In this document: positions 30,001 through 41,797 of the stretch, in pieces
Layout: every line of letters starts with the position of its first letter
How positions within the stretch are numbered: position 1 is the stretch's first letter
From: Litomosoides sigmodontis
Lineage: Eukaryota > Nematoda > Chromadorea > Rhabditida > Onchocercidae
Reading direction: 5' to 3'
Assembly (NCBI GenBank): GCA_963070105.1
Contig: OY718803.1
Span: forward strand, 707,501 to 771,500
DNA: 64,000 bases
Program-made: the position numbers and the translations under genes
Notes under the pieces: model-generated
Told to the model about the DNA's origin: nothing
What the model saw: the letters and a program-made list of their open reading frames with translations, nothing else
Database searches by the model: none

Positions 30001-30361
30001 TTCATGGATGAGAGGATGACCTCCGCGCAATAATAGAATTGCAATCGGAAATGTCGCCGCCTTTTCAAGTGGGACAGAGTGGGACACTTCAGCAGCAATG
30101 TCGTTTCATTCGGCTGCTTCTAGGAAGTAATTATTTGATCAAATATTAGCTAAGACTTTCCAACTTCATTTCTCCCTCTTCTCTTCCTCCTCTCTCCGCG
30201 CTTAGTCAATTTGAATTTGAGCTGCCAGGCGCCGCTTCATTTACGCTATTATCTATCGTACAAAATTTTTGTAGCAACAAAAAAAGAAAAGAGCAGCAAG
30301 CAGCGAAAAACAGAGTGATAAAAGAAAAATATTTTTTTTAAAGTTGCAAAATTAAATTGAA
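27006..30361. other. Intergenic between C2 and olfactomedin genes
   Basis: AT-rich, with no recognised gene. AATAAA near 27442 may be the C2 gene polyadenylation signal. Two exon-like segments on the minus strand (28886-29010 and 28407-28447) have good splice borders but do not join in frame. A GC-richer block at 29.94-30.24 kb upstream of the olfactomedin start is probably promoter. Confidence 0.45.
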
Positions 30362-33300
30362 ATGAAAGGAATTAACATATCGCAAATGATTATACTTTGG
30401 TGTGTTTTGTTTGTTTCAATGTTCCATCGCAACAATCAACGATTGTCCGTTTGTTGTTCGACCATCACTTTTCTTGTCACACTTGCGCTTGTTGAAGCAA
30501 TTGTTATTGGAATTTTACTACTCAAGCAGGTAGACAATTTTTAAAATTTTCAGCGCTTTTCTTTTTTGTCTGATGAAAACAGTTAACAGTTGGTTAGGAG
30601 AAATAAAATTTTGCAAATTTTGCAAGTAAAAGAAATAATGAAAAAAAAAATGGTGGAAAAAGAAGAGGAATTTAAGAGTGTTTTCCAAAATTTAGCCATC
30701 GAATTTCATTAATTATCAAAATGATACGTGTGGGATGATAAGCAATGGCATACGATATCGACGAGAAATACGTGATGTTGAAGATAGCAATAAGCGGGAA
30801 TCCACGCTATACCTTCCAATTTATGCTCAAATTTCGGTTAATTTTATAATTCAAAAATAACAAAAAGAATAATTTTAATTTGTCGCTTTTTTTTCTCAAA
30901 ATATTTTAAAAATTTCAAAATTATCTAATCAATTGGAAAAATTTCGAAAATTTTAAACGATTCATGCATTCGTATTTGTTATATTTTGTCTAAAATTTCA
31001 AAATTTTTATACTACAAATTTGCATATAAGCAATATTCTAACATTCTACCATACCTCCTCTTCGTGCACGTAAATCCGATGAGTAACGATTGGAATTTTA
31101 GGATAAGTCATTGAAAGCTATTTGTGAGGATCACAGAAGGCGACGGAAAAAGCAAAAGTGGAAAAATGCTCGAAACGTTACAAATTACAACAAAGCACCG
31201 AGAGCTATGAATGAGCAAGGTGATGCGTGGAAAATTTTTCAATTAAAATTTAAAAGCTTTAAACATCTGAGACTGAAATTTCAGTCTCCGAAAAAATGAA
31301 CCGTTCCGAATTAGCGATAACATCAATCATTTTTCTTCAACTTTGCCGCTTTCCTTTCAGTTATGCATGTATTTCTGTAAATGTTCAACTTCTACAAGCA
31401 CTGTACCTCAAATTACTTATTGTCAATTTCAAATTAATGACGTCACACTTTCTAAAGTTTGAAAGTTTGAGAGAAAATAAATTTTAAAAATGAGAGTTTT
31501 TTCAATTTTCTAGATTGTGGCCTAATTAGTTCCATTTCTCGTCCACACACTTTGGCACACCGTTTGAATAGAATTGGCGGTATTGTTCGACATGGCGCAT
31601 ATTGGTTTCAGGTTAGAATTATATTGAAACTTTTCAAAATTTTATCTTTTGCTTTTACAGCGTAGCGAAGCTAATACTTTTGCAAGGTGTAGTAAGTCAT
31701 TACTGCGAAGTGTTGCTGGCTGCATTTTATGGAATTTAAATAACATTTCAGTGAGAAATTTTAAGCTTTCTATTTCATGAAAATGTTTTTAGATATTCGT
31801 TATTTAATTCCCATTGAAGACACGTGAGTCAGAAATTCAATCTCAATTAATTGTCTTCTTTTTTTTTGCTAACCTTTTAATTTAATTGTAAAATTACGAG
31901 AGTGTTAGACGGAATATTCGTTGGGATATAATGTTTTCGAATTCCGCAACCTCACTGATTTACGCTTATCGCATCCCTCTGCGGTACATTCGCTGGACAT
32001 TGCTCGATTTGACGGCACGGACAATGCCGCATGTAATGGGAATAATTTTATTTATTACGCATCATCCACGTCGCATATTTATTCTTATCAAGTTGACAGA
32101 AAGCGCTCGAAAAGTGCACCAATTCATGCTTCAAAAGTTTGCTTTTAATTTTAAATTATATTTAAAATGTATTAGTTAGAAAAGTCTATGCGTTAAAAGG
32201 ATTCTGCAAGTTAGTTCTATGCATTACAGGCTTGCATACTTTTGCTTTATTACCTATAAATGTGAAGCAATCAGTGATCATCTGCCTAAATTCATCTTCA
32301 AAAACATTTTAAAATGCTTCTTTCTGTTTGCCTAAAGGAAGCAAAAGTACAAATAGCTGCGGAACGCTTTCAAGCGTAAGACCGCCCCACTATACTGCAC
32401 TACACCGTCTCACTAGCCAAAAAAGGTGAAAATTAGTCTCACTAGCCAAAAAGCAGGTTAGCACAACACCCATCTATCTTTCAATATCAGGCTTCTTATT
32501 TCTGATTCCCCCAGCTTCCGGCCGTTGTGACTTCATCTTAGTGCATTAATTACTGCAATCGGATGGTTCCGCAGTCGCAGTTTGTTAATCTGAGGGCGCA
32601 CATCACTGATGGTGCAGACAGTAGTGAAAGGACGATGCTTCGTTGACTTATGCTAATTTACTCATATCCGTCCATGGATAGCAATCCGCTTCCGCAGCTG
32701 TCACAATCAACAAAATCCTCAGTCGAACAGTGTGACGTATCTCTCATTGTCGTGCCATCCGGAACCGCTGACGACCACTGACCGACCATATGGAGATATG
32801 TGTCAAGTCAGGCTCAGGCTCTTTTAACACGATCATACGATCCGTTGATATTAACCATAGTAAAAGCGGCAAAGCTTTCTTGTGGGGATGAAAGGATGAG
32901 AAGGGAAAGAGCACAAATGTGTCTCTTTCAATCTTTCTGAAATCATTTCTTTCCACTCAAGCGGTCTAAAACAAACACATTTTTTTCTCGTTGAAATTTA
33001 AATGTTAGAAATAATTTCACACTGAGCACATGGAAGACTGTTTGCTCGTTCCATTTCACTAACTCATGAATTTCAACACCAGCCAGGAGAACCCTCGTTA
33101 TCCTTACTTCCGCAAACGAACAAGAGCTAAAAACAAACATTTCGGTTCATTCACTTTTCTTTCCACTTTTTCCAATGAAATTTAAAAATCAAAGTAAAGA
33201 AAGGATTCACCAATGAGAAAACAAATGATCATTTATTTGCAAAATTAATTCAAAACTTGCAAGAGCCAAATGAAGTCGTAGCGAAAAACACAGCAAAAGT

Positions 33301-33796
33301 AATTGAAATATTAAAACTTAAAACTGATAAAGAAATAAACTTCTAACCCTAAATTTTAACAGTAATTCCTTTCAAAATTCCAAACTTTCAGATTCCAATC
33401 TATAAATTTTCCCACTCATATGTGGATTTGGAAAATGACGGTGGTAATTTGTGGATTCTCTATCATTCAGTTCCGGACAATATTCTGAAAGTTTCATTGC
33501 GAGATTGCGCATCACTTGCGGAACGGAAATCTTGGATTTTACAATTTCTCGACACAAAGACCATTGTGAATGCATTCATTGCTTGCAATCGTTTGTATAC
33601 AATAACTCAAAATGTCACTTCAAACATTTTAAATATAATTTATGATTTCGGTAGCGATGAGCTTTTCGAGAACATTCCACAGATCGGTAGCTGGAAGCGT
33701 TACGGCGTACCGTCAACCGTACAGTACGATCATACAACAAAAACTATCAATGTTTTCGACAATGGCGTCATCTACAGCATTGCAGTACAAATGTAA
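30362..33796 (+). CDS. Type II membrane olfactomedin-domain protein, UNC-122/gliomedin-like without collagen repeats (415 aa)
   Basis: Proposed exons are 30362-30529, 30696-30836, 31102-31219, 31514-31611, 31661-31750, 31909-32136 and 33392-33796, with all phases closing. Residues about 31-53 form a signal anchor. An R-Y-R-R site (76-79) fits the furin consensus, and a basic run RRRRKK starts near 115. The olfactomedin domain starts at DCGLISS (143) and runs to the C-terminus. It keeps the conserved Cys pair (144 and 346) and the probable Ca2+ site residues D293, N341 and D404 (by alignment to myocilin from memory). About five N-glycosylation sequons are present. UNC-122 and gliomedin carry Gly-X-Y repeats between membrane and domain; none is seen here. 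A role in neuromuscular or axo-glial surface adhesion is inferred from the family. Exon 5 is uncertain: a stronger internal donor at 31692 with an extra exon 31793-31823 would break the frame. Confidence 0.8.
32340..32830. other. GC-richer island inside the olfactomedin gene's last intron
   Basis: The 1.25-kb final intron (32137-33391) contains a block with clearly higher GC than neighbouring introns. It holds a direct repeat GTCTCACTAGCCAAAAA at 32407 and 32436 and a short open frame from an ATG at about 32673 (MDSNPLPQLSQSTKSSVEQC onward, 35 residues). It may be a decayed mobile element, a nested gene fragment or a regulatory element. None can be confirmed. Confidence 0.35.
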
Positions 33797-33800
33797 TAAA
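33795..33800 (+). terminator. AATAAA overlapping the olfactomedin stop codon
   Basis: The stop TAA (33794-33796) shares two bases with AATAAA. If used, the 3'UTR would be only about 10-25 nt. No other evidence of use is available. Confidence 0.4.
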
Positions 33801-36800
33801 AGTTATGGAAAATGAAATTAAGAATGTTTAATGCTTCTGCAAACATATGATGAAATACTTCTCAACAGCACTTCAAATATCAACGTCAATTGCGCAATAG
33901 CGACGTCGAATAATTTGTCCTTTAATTATTTCATTTCTTACTAAGCGCTTGCAATGTATCTGTTTTGCGCACATTCTACTTCTCTCTCATTTTCCTCTCT
34001 TTTTTTTTTGCAATTTACGAATTGTTTTGTGTTTAATTTAGGAAATGATTAAAATGGAGAATATTTGAGTGGTATAAAAATGCACAAATGCGTGGATGTT
34101 CCTACATCGCGCAAGTGATACCTGTTGTTGTCTTTTCTGATACGTTCAAATCCTGCTCTGATACTGTGCTGATGGATAATGCTACTCGAAATAATTAAGC
34201 AGTTCGATTTCTAATTAATTCATTTCCTCTAGGCACTTTATTGCAATTCTACCGAATCATACCAAGTTATCATCAAATAGTAAAGACTAAATTGTCGTAA
34301 TTTGTGATAACTTCGTAACTTCAGCAACTCTTCCATCTACAATTGCTTGGTTGAAGCAATAAATCATTTCTTCAAATTAAAATTATTGTTATTATTGCAG
34401 CAATAAATTAAACTTTTTTTTTGAAACTTCTACGGTGCTAGGAAGAATCACTGAAGCTGAAGCTCAAACAGCCGTAAAATTTTTTTCTTTCCATTTTCTT
34501 TTCGTTTCATTTGGAGTAGAAAAAAATTGAATTACACATTCTCTAAGTGTTTTTTTTAGATTGGAAAAACTCACGGAAGTTTTTCCGCATTTTCTTTCTC
34601 CATTTCAACGTAAATTTAATCATTGTAATATCAGAGCAGTTACAATAAGAATCTTACATTACTCCTGTTTCAGTGAATTTAAATCAAATCTTTTGATTGC
34701 GTCCTTAATTGTGAAGTTCCATTGAAATTATTTTTGCTTAATAATTTGAAAAAAACTTTTCCTTCCTTTCCTAACAAATGACTGTCTTCAGTAAAATTGA
34801 AAACAATCAATTAGTGGAATTTGTTGCATTCTAACTGTGTGTAATTTGTAACCGTGTGTAATGAGCAATATGTGAAAACCCAATCATTTCTTTCAATCTC
34901 TAATTTAGAATTTAAACACTAATTAAAAGTATTCAAATTAAAAGAAAGAAGAAAACAATTGACCGATGGATGAGATGGATCGCATTCTTTCTCAACAATG
35001 TTTTATCACTATTTGTTTACAGAAACAACTAGTGCTATTGCTATCAGTTTGTACTGACGGAGAAGACATCGCATTTCGAAGTTTTTCAATTAATTCATTA
35101 TAAATTATACAATTATCCAATTAATTCTCTATAAAATACGCAATAATTAATCAATTGTATTGTAATGTAATTATACAATTTTCGCTCATACATGCTTATG
35201 TGCTCCTTTTCCTCAATGAAATTGTTGTTTGATGATATTGCAAGCAATGGATGTTTTGCCGACATTTCTGTTTTAGTTTTAAATTTCGACAACAATGTTA
35301 TTTTGACTGCGTTCGCATTCGTCAACCGTTTTAGTTCGTTTTGAGGAGAGGGGAGGGGGAAGGGGGAAAGAACAAGTTTTCTATTTTCTTTTCCCGTTCT
35401 CACGTCGGTCGTATTTAAGGACAACAACAGTGCGGCAACAAAACATCGATCATTTCGCTCTTTTAATTTCATTTTCTTCCTCTCACACGACAGCAGCATT
35501 TCACAAATAAGGCCTACGTTTACTCTTTCTATTCTACTACAGTCAACAAATACAAATTTGAAAATAATTCATTTCCATAATTATGCTAATTTAATTCAAT
35601 GCTCTCAGCTCAGCTCACCTACAATTGACACTGCAAACATCTCACTGCTGACAGTGTGGACAGTCAGGGAAAGCACAGTGTAACGGTGACCTGTAATGTT
35701 TGTAATCGAAATGAATAGAAATGATTGAGTGAAAAGGGAATTGAATTTCATTATAATATATGTAATGTCGTAATTTGGATGAATATTGAAAATCCCTCCA
35801 AATAATTAATGCATGCAATTTCCAGAAATGCTTTTCTACAATTGAATTTCATTGCTAGTAAATATCATGAGAGAGAGAGAGAGAGGGGAGAGAGGAAGGG
35901 TGAGAGGGAAGAGGAGAGAGAGTGAGTGAGAGAGAGAGGAAAGAAATGAAGACAGTAGATTGATTTTTTTGGAAATTTCTAGAAGAGAAAAGAAAAAATT
36001 CAACAGCGTAGGAGTAAGTAAGCATCAGCTAGCATCATCATTTACCTTCCACCGCAACAGCCTTTTCTTTTTCAAACAAACCGCTGTGCCGTACGTTTCA
36101 GCATTTGACGAAACTTACTTTTCATTCGACTAAACTTCGTACCCAATCGTTGCACTACATTTCCAGTAGCAACGTGAACAGCAACGACGCACTTGTTGTT
36201 TGATTTGAATTTTAGTTCGCGCTCTGATTTGTGATCAGTTAGAATTTGCTGGATGTTTTTCTTCGTAGATTAATGGGAGTACATTTGTAGAGAGTTCTAT
36301 GATGTGGAGAATTGTTTGAAAGGTTGCAATAATTATTTCACCCAAAAGAAGTATAAATTTCTCGTAACAACAACGATCGATCGATTGATTAATTGATTGA
36401 CTGAAAGATCGATGTATCAGTTTAGGTAGCAAAAATCAATCGTTCCAGATCGCATTGCAAACGGAATGAATAGAATTTGGGAGTGTTTTTACGAAGGGTC
36501 ACAGATCTATCATGTAACAATCGTATGGTTCCATCATTCTTGTCATCGTCGGAAGGATTATTACACTGAACAGCGCTGATAAATCATCGGCGATCTTTCT
36601 GATAAGTAACTATTGCTCACTTTGCTAATCGTAATAATTATTGTTATTCCTGATATGCATACATTCGCGTACATTTTTTGGTTATCATTACTTATCTCTG
36701 ATATTGTAAGTTTCATCATCAATATCTATCATTTTTTTTAAATTATTTAATTACCTACTTTGTCATTTACTAACCGGTATTTTTTTGTTCTTATCACTAT

Positions 36801-37145
36801 AAGCACATTAATTTACCTGTTCATTCATTTATTTATTATAATTACTTGTTACCTTATATATTCATAAATTTTCCACTCATTAACAATTCAGCGATTCAGT
36901 AGTTTAATTATTTAGTGCCTCCGTTACATTTTCCCACTGCATTTTCAGCAACAAATATATTACCTGCTTGATTGATATGAAAAATATTCGCAAGTTTTAT
37001 TTGTTATTTAAATTTCTTCAAAATTTCAATTTCAACGTATTACTCATCTTTTTAGCTTGCATTAGTAATATTATTATAGGTATTTCGGCATACTTATATT
37101 GTCCGTATCGTACCTACCACTGTTGTGTACTGACAATCTTTATTC
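33797..37145. other. Intergenic between olfactomedin and fath-1 genes
   Basis: AT-rich with no recognised gene. It has a G/A-rich tract at 35345-35371 and a (GA)n-rich block at 35866-35941. A 128-codon minus-strand open frame near 35.1-35.5 kb has no recognisable domain and is treated as chance. Confidence 0.5.
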
Positions 37146-37174
37146 AGGATTTCGAATTTCGATAAGACCAAGTG
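37146..37174 (+). promoter_or_regulatory. Probable trans-splice acceptor and short leader of fath-1
   Basis: TTTATTCAG ends at 37147 and is followed by a 27-nt leader to the ATG at 37175. There is an in-frame TAA at 37163-37165. This arrangement is typical of nematode spliced-leader addition, though a cis acceptor cannot be excluded. Confidence 0.5.
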
Positions 37175-39757
37175 ATGATACTGAATGATGTTGAGAGTGA
37201 CAATCAGAGAGGTGGTAGGGACACGACCAAAGTGTGTAATTTACGAGAACGACCGTTATTATTACGCTTTAACGGAATATTGTACGACATAGCACTGTTT
37301 GCATCGAAACATCCTGGTGGACAGAAGGTTTCTTCGTTTAATTTTAATTTTTGCTTTTACCTTTTTTTTTTTTTTTTTTAAGGAATGATTTAGCAGTAAT
37401 GTCGTACTTGAGTGTTGGATGATCTTATCTGACTTATCGAGCTTATGATATTATTATTGGCATTACGGCGAAAGTTGTCCTGAACCTGGAACATATATCA
37501 TGCCAGATGCTGTGTAATATATGTAGAGGAAAATGAATTTTATGTTGTGTTTAAATATTTGATCAAAGGGGAATAACCAAGGATAAATGAGGATAAGGAC
37601 AGGTAACACAGAGTTGAAAGTAACTGTTTCATACATGTGACGATTGGTAGAGTCTGTTTATGATATATATTGTTGAATTTCTTGTTTTATTCTAGGTACT
37701 TAAACATTTAGCTGGTGAAGATGTTGATGAATATATGGATGGTAGTAAACGTATCCTAGGCGTTAAACATGCACATTCAGCAGCTGCATATCGGATATTG
37801 AGAAAATATGCTGTCGAAAATTGCTATGAGGTTTGCTATTACTCTAGTCTTACGGCGTTATATGTAGCAAACTTTTCGAAAAACGATGTTAAAATAAATA
37901 ATACATGTCCTTCTTTTCTTTGGCGTTAAATGATTTTTGGACTTGTAATGACTGATTGTAAGCTACAAGAAATTGTTGTGACAGCATTAATATCGCAACT
38001 TAGGGCTTTTGTGTCCATATTACAATCTGTAATTGAAGTATTAGTCCCTTTACCATTACATAATAACACAGAGTAGCTGTCAGCAATATTTGACCGTGAA
38101 CGATAATTTATTAATGCCGACAATCTGCAAATTAATTGGAAACTTAATAAAATACATACATGCATATGTATATATATTTTCTTTTAAAACATATTTGTTT
38201 TAAAAAAAAAATTTTTGATAGATGCATATTTAAAAAAATTTTGCTGCAGGATTTAATTTATACTTGACAATATTACCAGTGTAATAGTATATTTGATAAT
38301 GCAAATTCGTGATCATTAATTTTTAAGGGAGACGATGAATTATTGTCTGGTAAGCCGATTTTAAGCAGAGTTGCCCATTTGGGTGATCGATACTGGACAT
38401 GGATCCATCAACCATACGATGGTACTCTTCGTTTGTTCGAATCAAATGTTCTAGAAAATATGACTAGGACAAGTTGGTGGATAGTACCACTTGTATGGTT
38501 ACCTTTAGTGATTATTTTCACAATACGCGCATTTATGTTGATTTTCCAAAGCTATGGTGATTTTTACTTTTTTTTTTTTTAAAATGTTTTAGATTTCCAC
38601 TTACAGAAAACTTGATAGCAATAATTAGTTAGGAGTCAAATATTTTTATACTGTTAAAAATGCCCTTTTAGAATATATTCCTACACTTGTTTTGACAACG
38701 AAAAATGGCTCAGAATATGCCCACATAATTCTGCTTAAACGAAACTATGAGAATCTCTAAATATGTCGTTTTTATGCTGTGGCTTGAAGTAACCATTTTC
38801 TTAAGTTTCTAAAATTTTTTGGATGCATATTGGTATTTGATCTGATATTTTGCAGAGTTTCTGTATGGCCTTATTATTTGGACAGTCCTTTTCACAACAG
38901 GTGTTCTCGCATGGACTCTTCTAGAATACCTTCTTCACCGTTTTGCATTCCACTGGAAGCCCAATCCAAAGTCACGCTTCCAAATCATTTCTCATTTCCT
39001 ATTACATGGTTTGCATCATAAAGTTACGTTTTGAATTATTCATTTTTTGAATAATTGCTACATTTTAAATAATGTGAAATTGTCCAAACACCTGTAGTTG
39101 CCACCTAATGGAATTTTTTAACTGAATTGAAGATGCACAAGATTCACGCGTTGGATTTAGTTATTAAATGAAAAAAAAATGGATTCTTGATGATTAGGAT
39201 CCATGCATTAATAGCACAACTAACGCTTTCCAGACGCCAATGGATGGTGATCGTTTAGTTTTCCCGCCAGTTCCGGCAATTCCAATTGTAGCCTTTTTTT
39301 ATTATTTATATACTTCGTTACTTCCGTACGACGTATTTTGTTGTTTTGGAGCTGGTAAACTGTTTGGTTATATCATTTATGATTGTTCGCATTACTACTT
39401 TCATCATGCCGATCCACTACCGGGAACGAACTTACACTTTCGAAAAGTCTATCATAATAATCATCATTTCAAACATTTTGATCTAGGTATACTTTACTTC
39501 AATTTCTAGTTTTTTTAGAAGTCTTGTCTTGTTTTTAATATGAAGCTATGTGATATAGTTTTTCGTCCTGTTCATGCTGATATTATAGTAAGAAATTATA
39601 TGATTTTGTTTTTGACAATTAGCAGGAAAGAATTTTATCAATGAACTGTAGTGGAGAGTAAAAGACTTTCAATCAAATTTCTGTTTTTTTAGCTTTTGGG
39701 ATATCGACTGTTTTATGGGATTATATTTTTAACACAGTTGGCGCGGGGCCACTATGA
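37175..39757 (+). CDS. fath-1: Fatty acid 2-hydroxylase (333 aa, 6 exons)
   Basis: FA2H adds a hydroxyl at C2 of the fatty acid used for sphingolipids, acting in the ER membrane with cytochrome-b5-delivered electrons. Exons are 37175-37327, 37696-37830, 38328-38556, 38856-39022, 39234-39486 and 39693-39757, all in phase. The N-terminal cytochrome b5-like domain has the heme motif HPGG (46-49) and a second heme His in HAHS (76-79). Membrane segments follow. The di-iron histidine clusters of the fatty acid hydroxylase superfamily are present: HRFAFH (200-205), HFLLHGLHHK (219-228), HYYFHH (281-286) and HNNHH (302-306). The C-terminus is AFGISTVLWDYIFNTVG. Length is slightly below the mammalian enzyme (about 370). 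It corresponds to C. elegans fath-1. An AATAAA lies at 39918. Confidence 0.95.
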
Positions 39758-39917
39758 TGAAATTTCATTGTCTTATCATTGTTCATTGAACAGCTTCATT
39801 GGAGTATTGTTTGTAAAGAGCGTTTTCGTCATTATTATTTCGTGCATATCCAACATTTTCTTGTTTCAAATTTGCTACTCTAATTTATAAAAAAAGCTTT
39901 CATTTTCATTAGGTTGT

Positions 39918-39923
39918 AATAAA
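39918..39923 (+). terminator. Candidate polyadenylation signal of fath-1
   Basis: AATAAA about 160 nt after the fath-1 stop, followed immediately by a second overlapping AATAAA. It is the first such hexamer downstream of the gene. Confidence 0.5.
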
Positions 39924-41014
39924 ATAAACTATACTGTTAACAATGTAACTATCGCGCTGCTTTGTAAATCAGTCTTTTGCTGAGACGTATTCTAACGCTT
40001 ATTTTGCACCGCTGTAATCCGCTAGATGATATAGATTCTTTAATTGTAACACTAACTACTGCATTCTACTGTTGTCTAAAATTATGCGCTGCAACATAGG
40101 AACAGAAGAAAGCTTGAATTTTTGAATAACTAGTCATTAATAGAAGTGTTTAATTAGTCATATAATTCATAAGTGTTTGCTGTTACCTGAGGTCTTCGTC
40201 CAATCTATCCGCTCTGAATATTATTTTGGTGTTAACTATAACCAGCTGTGTAAAAATAAGCTTTTGAAACATGGTATTCTAAAACCATAAGGTGAAATTT
40301 ACTGATTAGTTTTTACTTTGTTTTGTAAAAATGAGTAGGAAGTCTTTTGTGATACGTTGTGTCAAGTTGTTTGATGAAGTATATCTGGTTCAAAAAAAAT
40401 CGTTTTCAACAGAAAAGTGTTGATATTATTGTAGAAAGAATCTCATGCTTGCAAGAAAGATAAGATGCATCTATCTATTAAAACTTAAATTGTTCAAAGT
40501 GCGCATGTTAATTTGTGGTTTAGCTGACTTTCTCCGTCTCCGTAGCACTATGAACTGTCCCGTTAATAAAGCAATAAGTCGTGCACTTATAATAGAGCAA
40601 GTAAAAAAAAAAGTTGTCGCAGTTCGTAGTGCACTAAATGAGCACAGCTAGACTTTTGGATGAGATACTCTTGCCATGTAGCCTAATTTTAATCCTTTCC
40701 AGTACCTTATATTGACGCATTTAAGACATTCACAAGCCAAATATGTATGCTATGTGATGGTCGGATGCATCTCCTTCCTCATTTATCTTTGAGGATCATT
40801 CTACAAGTAATAAGCTTCGACGAGAAACAGCGTTACATATTTAAGGATGTGTTCCTGTTAGGAGGCATGCAAGGAGCACCCTGTTCTTGAAGCTTCGACG
40901 GGATCAGTTAATTTCATAGGGAAACTCATTCGTTCAGGGGCCACATTCGGTGCGTGATTGATAGACTTCTAGAACTGCTCAATGATATTTGTGGTTACGG
41001 TGCGCTAATTGCAG
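39924..41014. other. Intergenic between fath-1 and NOP10
   Basis: No recognised gene. A 68-codon frame at 40445-40651 shows no domain. The 40.7-41.0 kb part is less AT-rich and probably holds the NOP10 promoter or outron, ending at the acceptor GCTAATTGCAG at 41014. Confidence 0.45.
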
Positions 41015-41028
41015 GTCATTGCTGTGTG

Positions 41029-41753
41029 ATGTATTTGAAGTTCTATCTAGACCAAGAAGGGAACAGAATTTATACTCTCAAGGTAAGTTAATTTCTGTAC
41101 ATTAACTAATAACCTATTGAGTATCGATGAGTAATGGAACTTCGAGGGTTTGAGAATTACTAAGAGATGGTGATATAATATTTATATTCGTGATTTGTCA
41201 TGAATAGACATCTCTTTCTTAATCCATCAGATGTTTTCACTGGTAGATCCATGAAAAAGTTGCTGGAACTAGTGAAAACGTAGTGATGCTTCATTTTTTC
41301 AATTCTCCTAATATTTTCTTGTTCTCTGCCACATTTTCCAGTATGTCGAGAAAACTGTGAAGCATATCAGTTTTGAAGTTGCTGTTTCTGAGATTTCAAA
41401 CGATGTTTAGTGTAGATAAGCCATGTGTGTAGTGTATGGATTGCATTCTTCAGTACTTATATCTAAAATTGTCAAGTTTGCCATTACTTTCGTTGTTATA
41501 AAAAATATGTGTGTATATGCAACAGTATATGAGAAAGGAAAAATAGCTGAAAACTTGACAAAAAAAGATTTAGTAAGTTCAAGAAAACATAATTTTGATT
41601 GTGTAATTGCAGGGCGTAGATCCTCAGGGTCGACAAACGCAAAGTGCTCATCCGGCTCGTTTTTCACCTGAAGACAAGAACTCAAAATATAGAATAATTA
41701 TCAAAAAACGTTTCGGTATTTTGCCTACCATGCAGCCGAAGCCAGTTTATTAA
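41029..41753 (+). CDS. NOP10: H/ACA ribonucleoprotein subunit NOP10 (64 aa, 2 exons)
   Basis: NOP10 is a core subunit of H/ACA snoRNPs, which guide pseudouridylation of rRNA and snRNA; it binds the pseudouridine synthase dyskerin/CBF5 in the nucleolus. Exons are 41029-41082 ([18 protein letters not shown]) and 41613-41753 ([20 protein letters not shown] onward). The total of 64 residues equals the human protein's length. The family landmarks YLxxxGxRxYTLK, [12 protein letters not shown] and IxIKKRFGxLPTQxPxP-like ending are all present. A likely splice-leader acceptor (TTGCAG) ends at 41014, 14 nt before the ATG. The stop codon lies inside the pyrimidine/AG signal of the next gene. Confidence 0.97.
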
Positions 41754-41758
41754 TTCAG
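41747..41758 (+). promoter_or_regulatory. Trans-splice acceptor overlapping the NOP10 stop
   Basis: TTATTAATTCAG contains the NOP10 stop TAA at 41751-41753 and ends in a consensus-like AG at 41757-41758. The next gene's leader then runs 39 nt to its ATG. This is the geometry expected of a spliced-leader operon with no intercistronic gap. Confidence 0.5.
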
Positions 41759-41797
41759 AAAACAAAAACATTGAAAGGATTGAACACAAGTTTTATT

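Noticed and set aside
31931..32179. Alternative frame over olfactomedin exon 6 (MFSNSATSLIYAYR)
   Set aside because: The other frame gives the conserved olfactomedin strand GYNVFEFRNLTDL, so this is a shadow frame.
35113..35499. 128-codon minus-strand frame
   Set aside because: No domain, no splice context and a composition typical of chance open frames.
36968..37165. 65-codon hydrophobic frame before fath-1
   Set aside because: It is AT-rich random-like sequence that runs through the likely fath-1 acceptor; best explained as outron.
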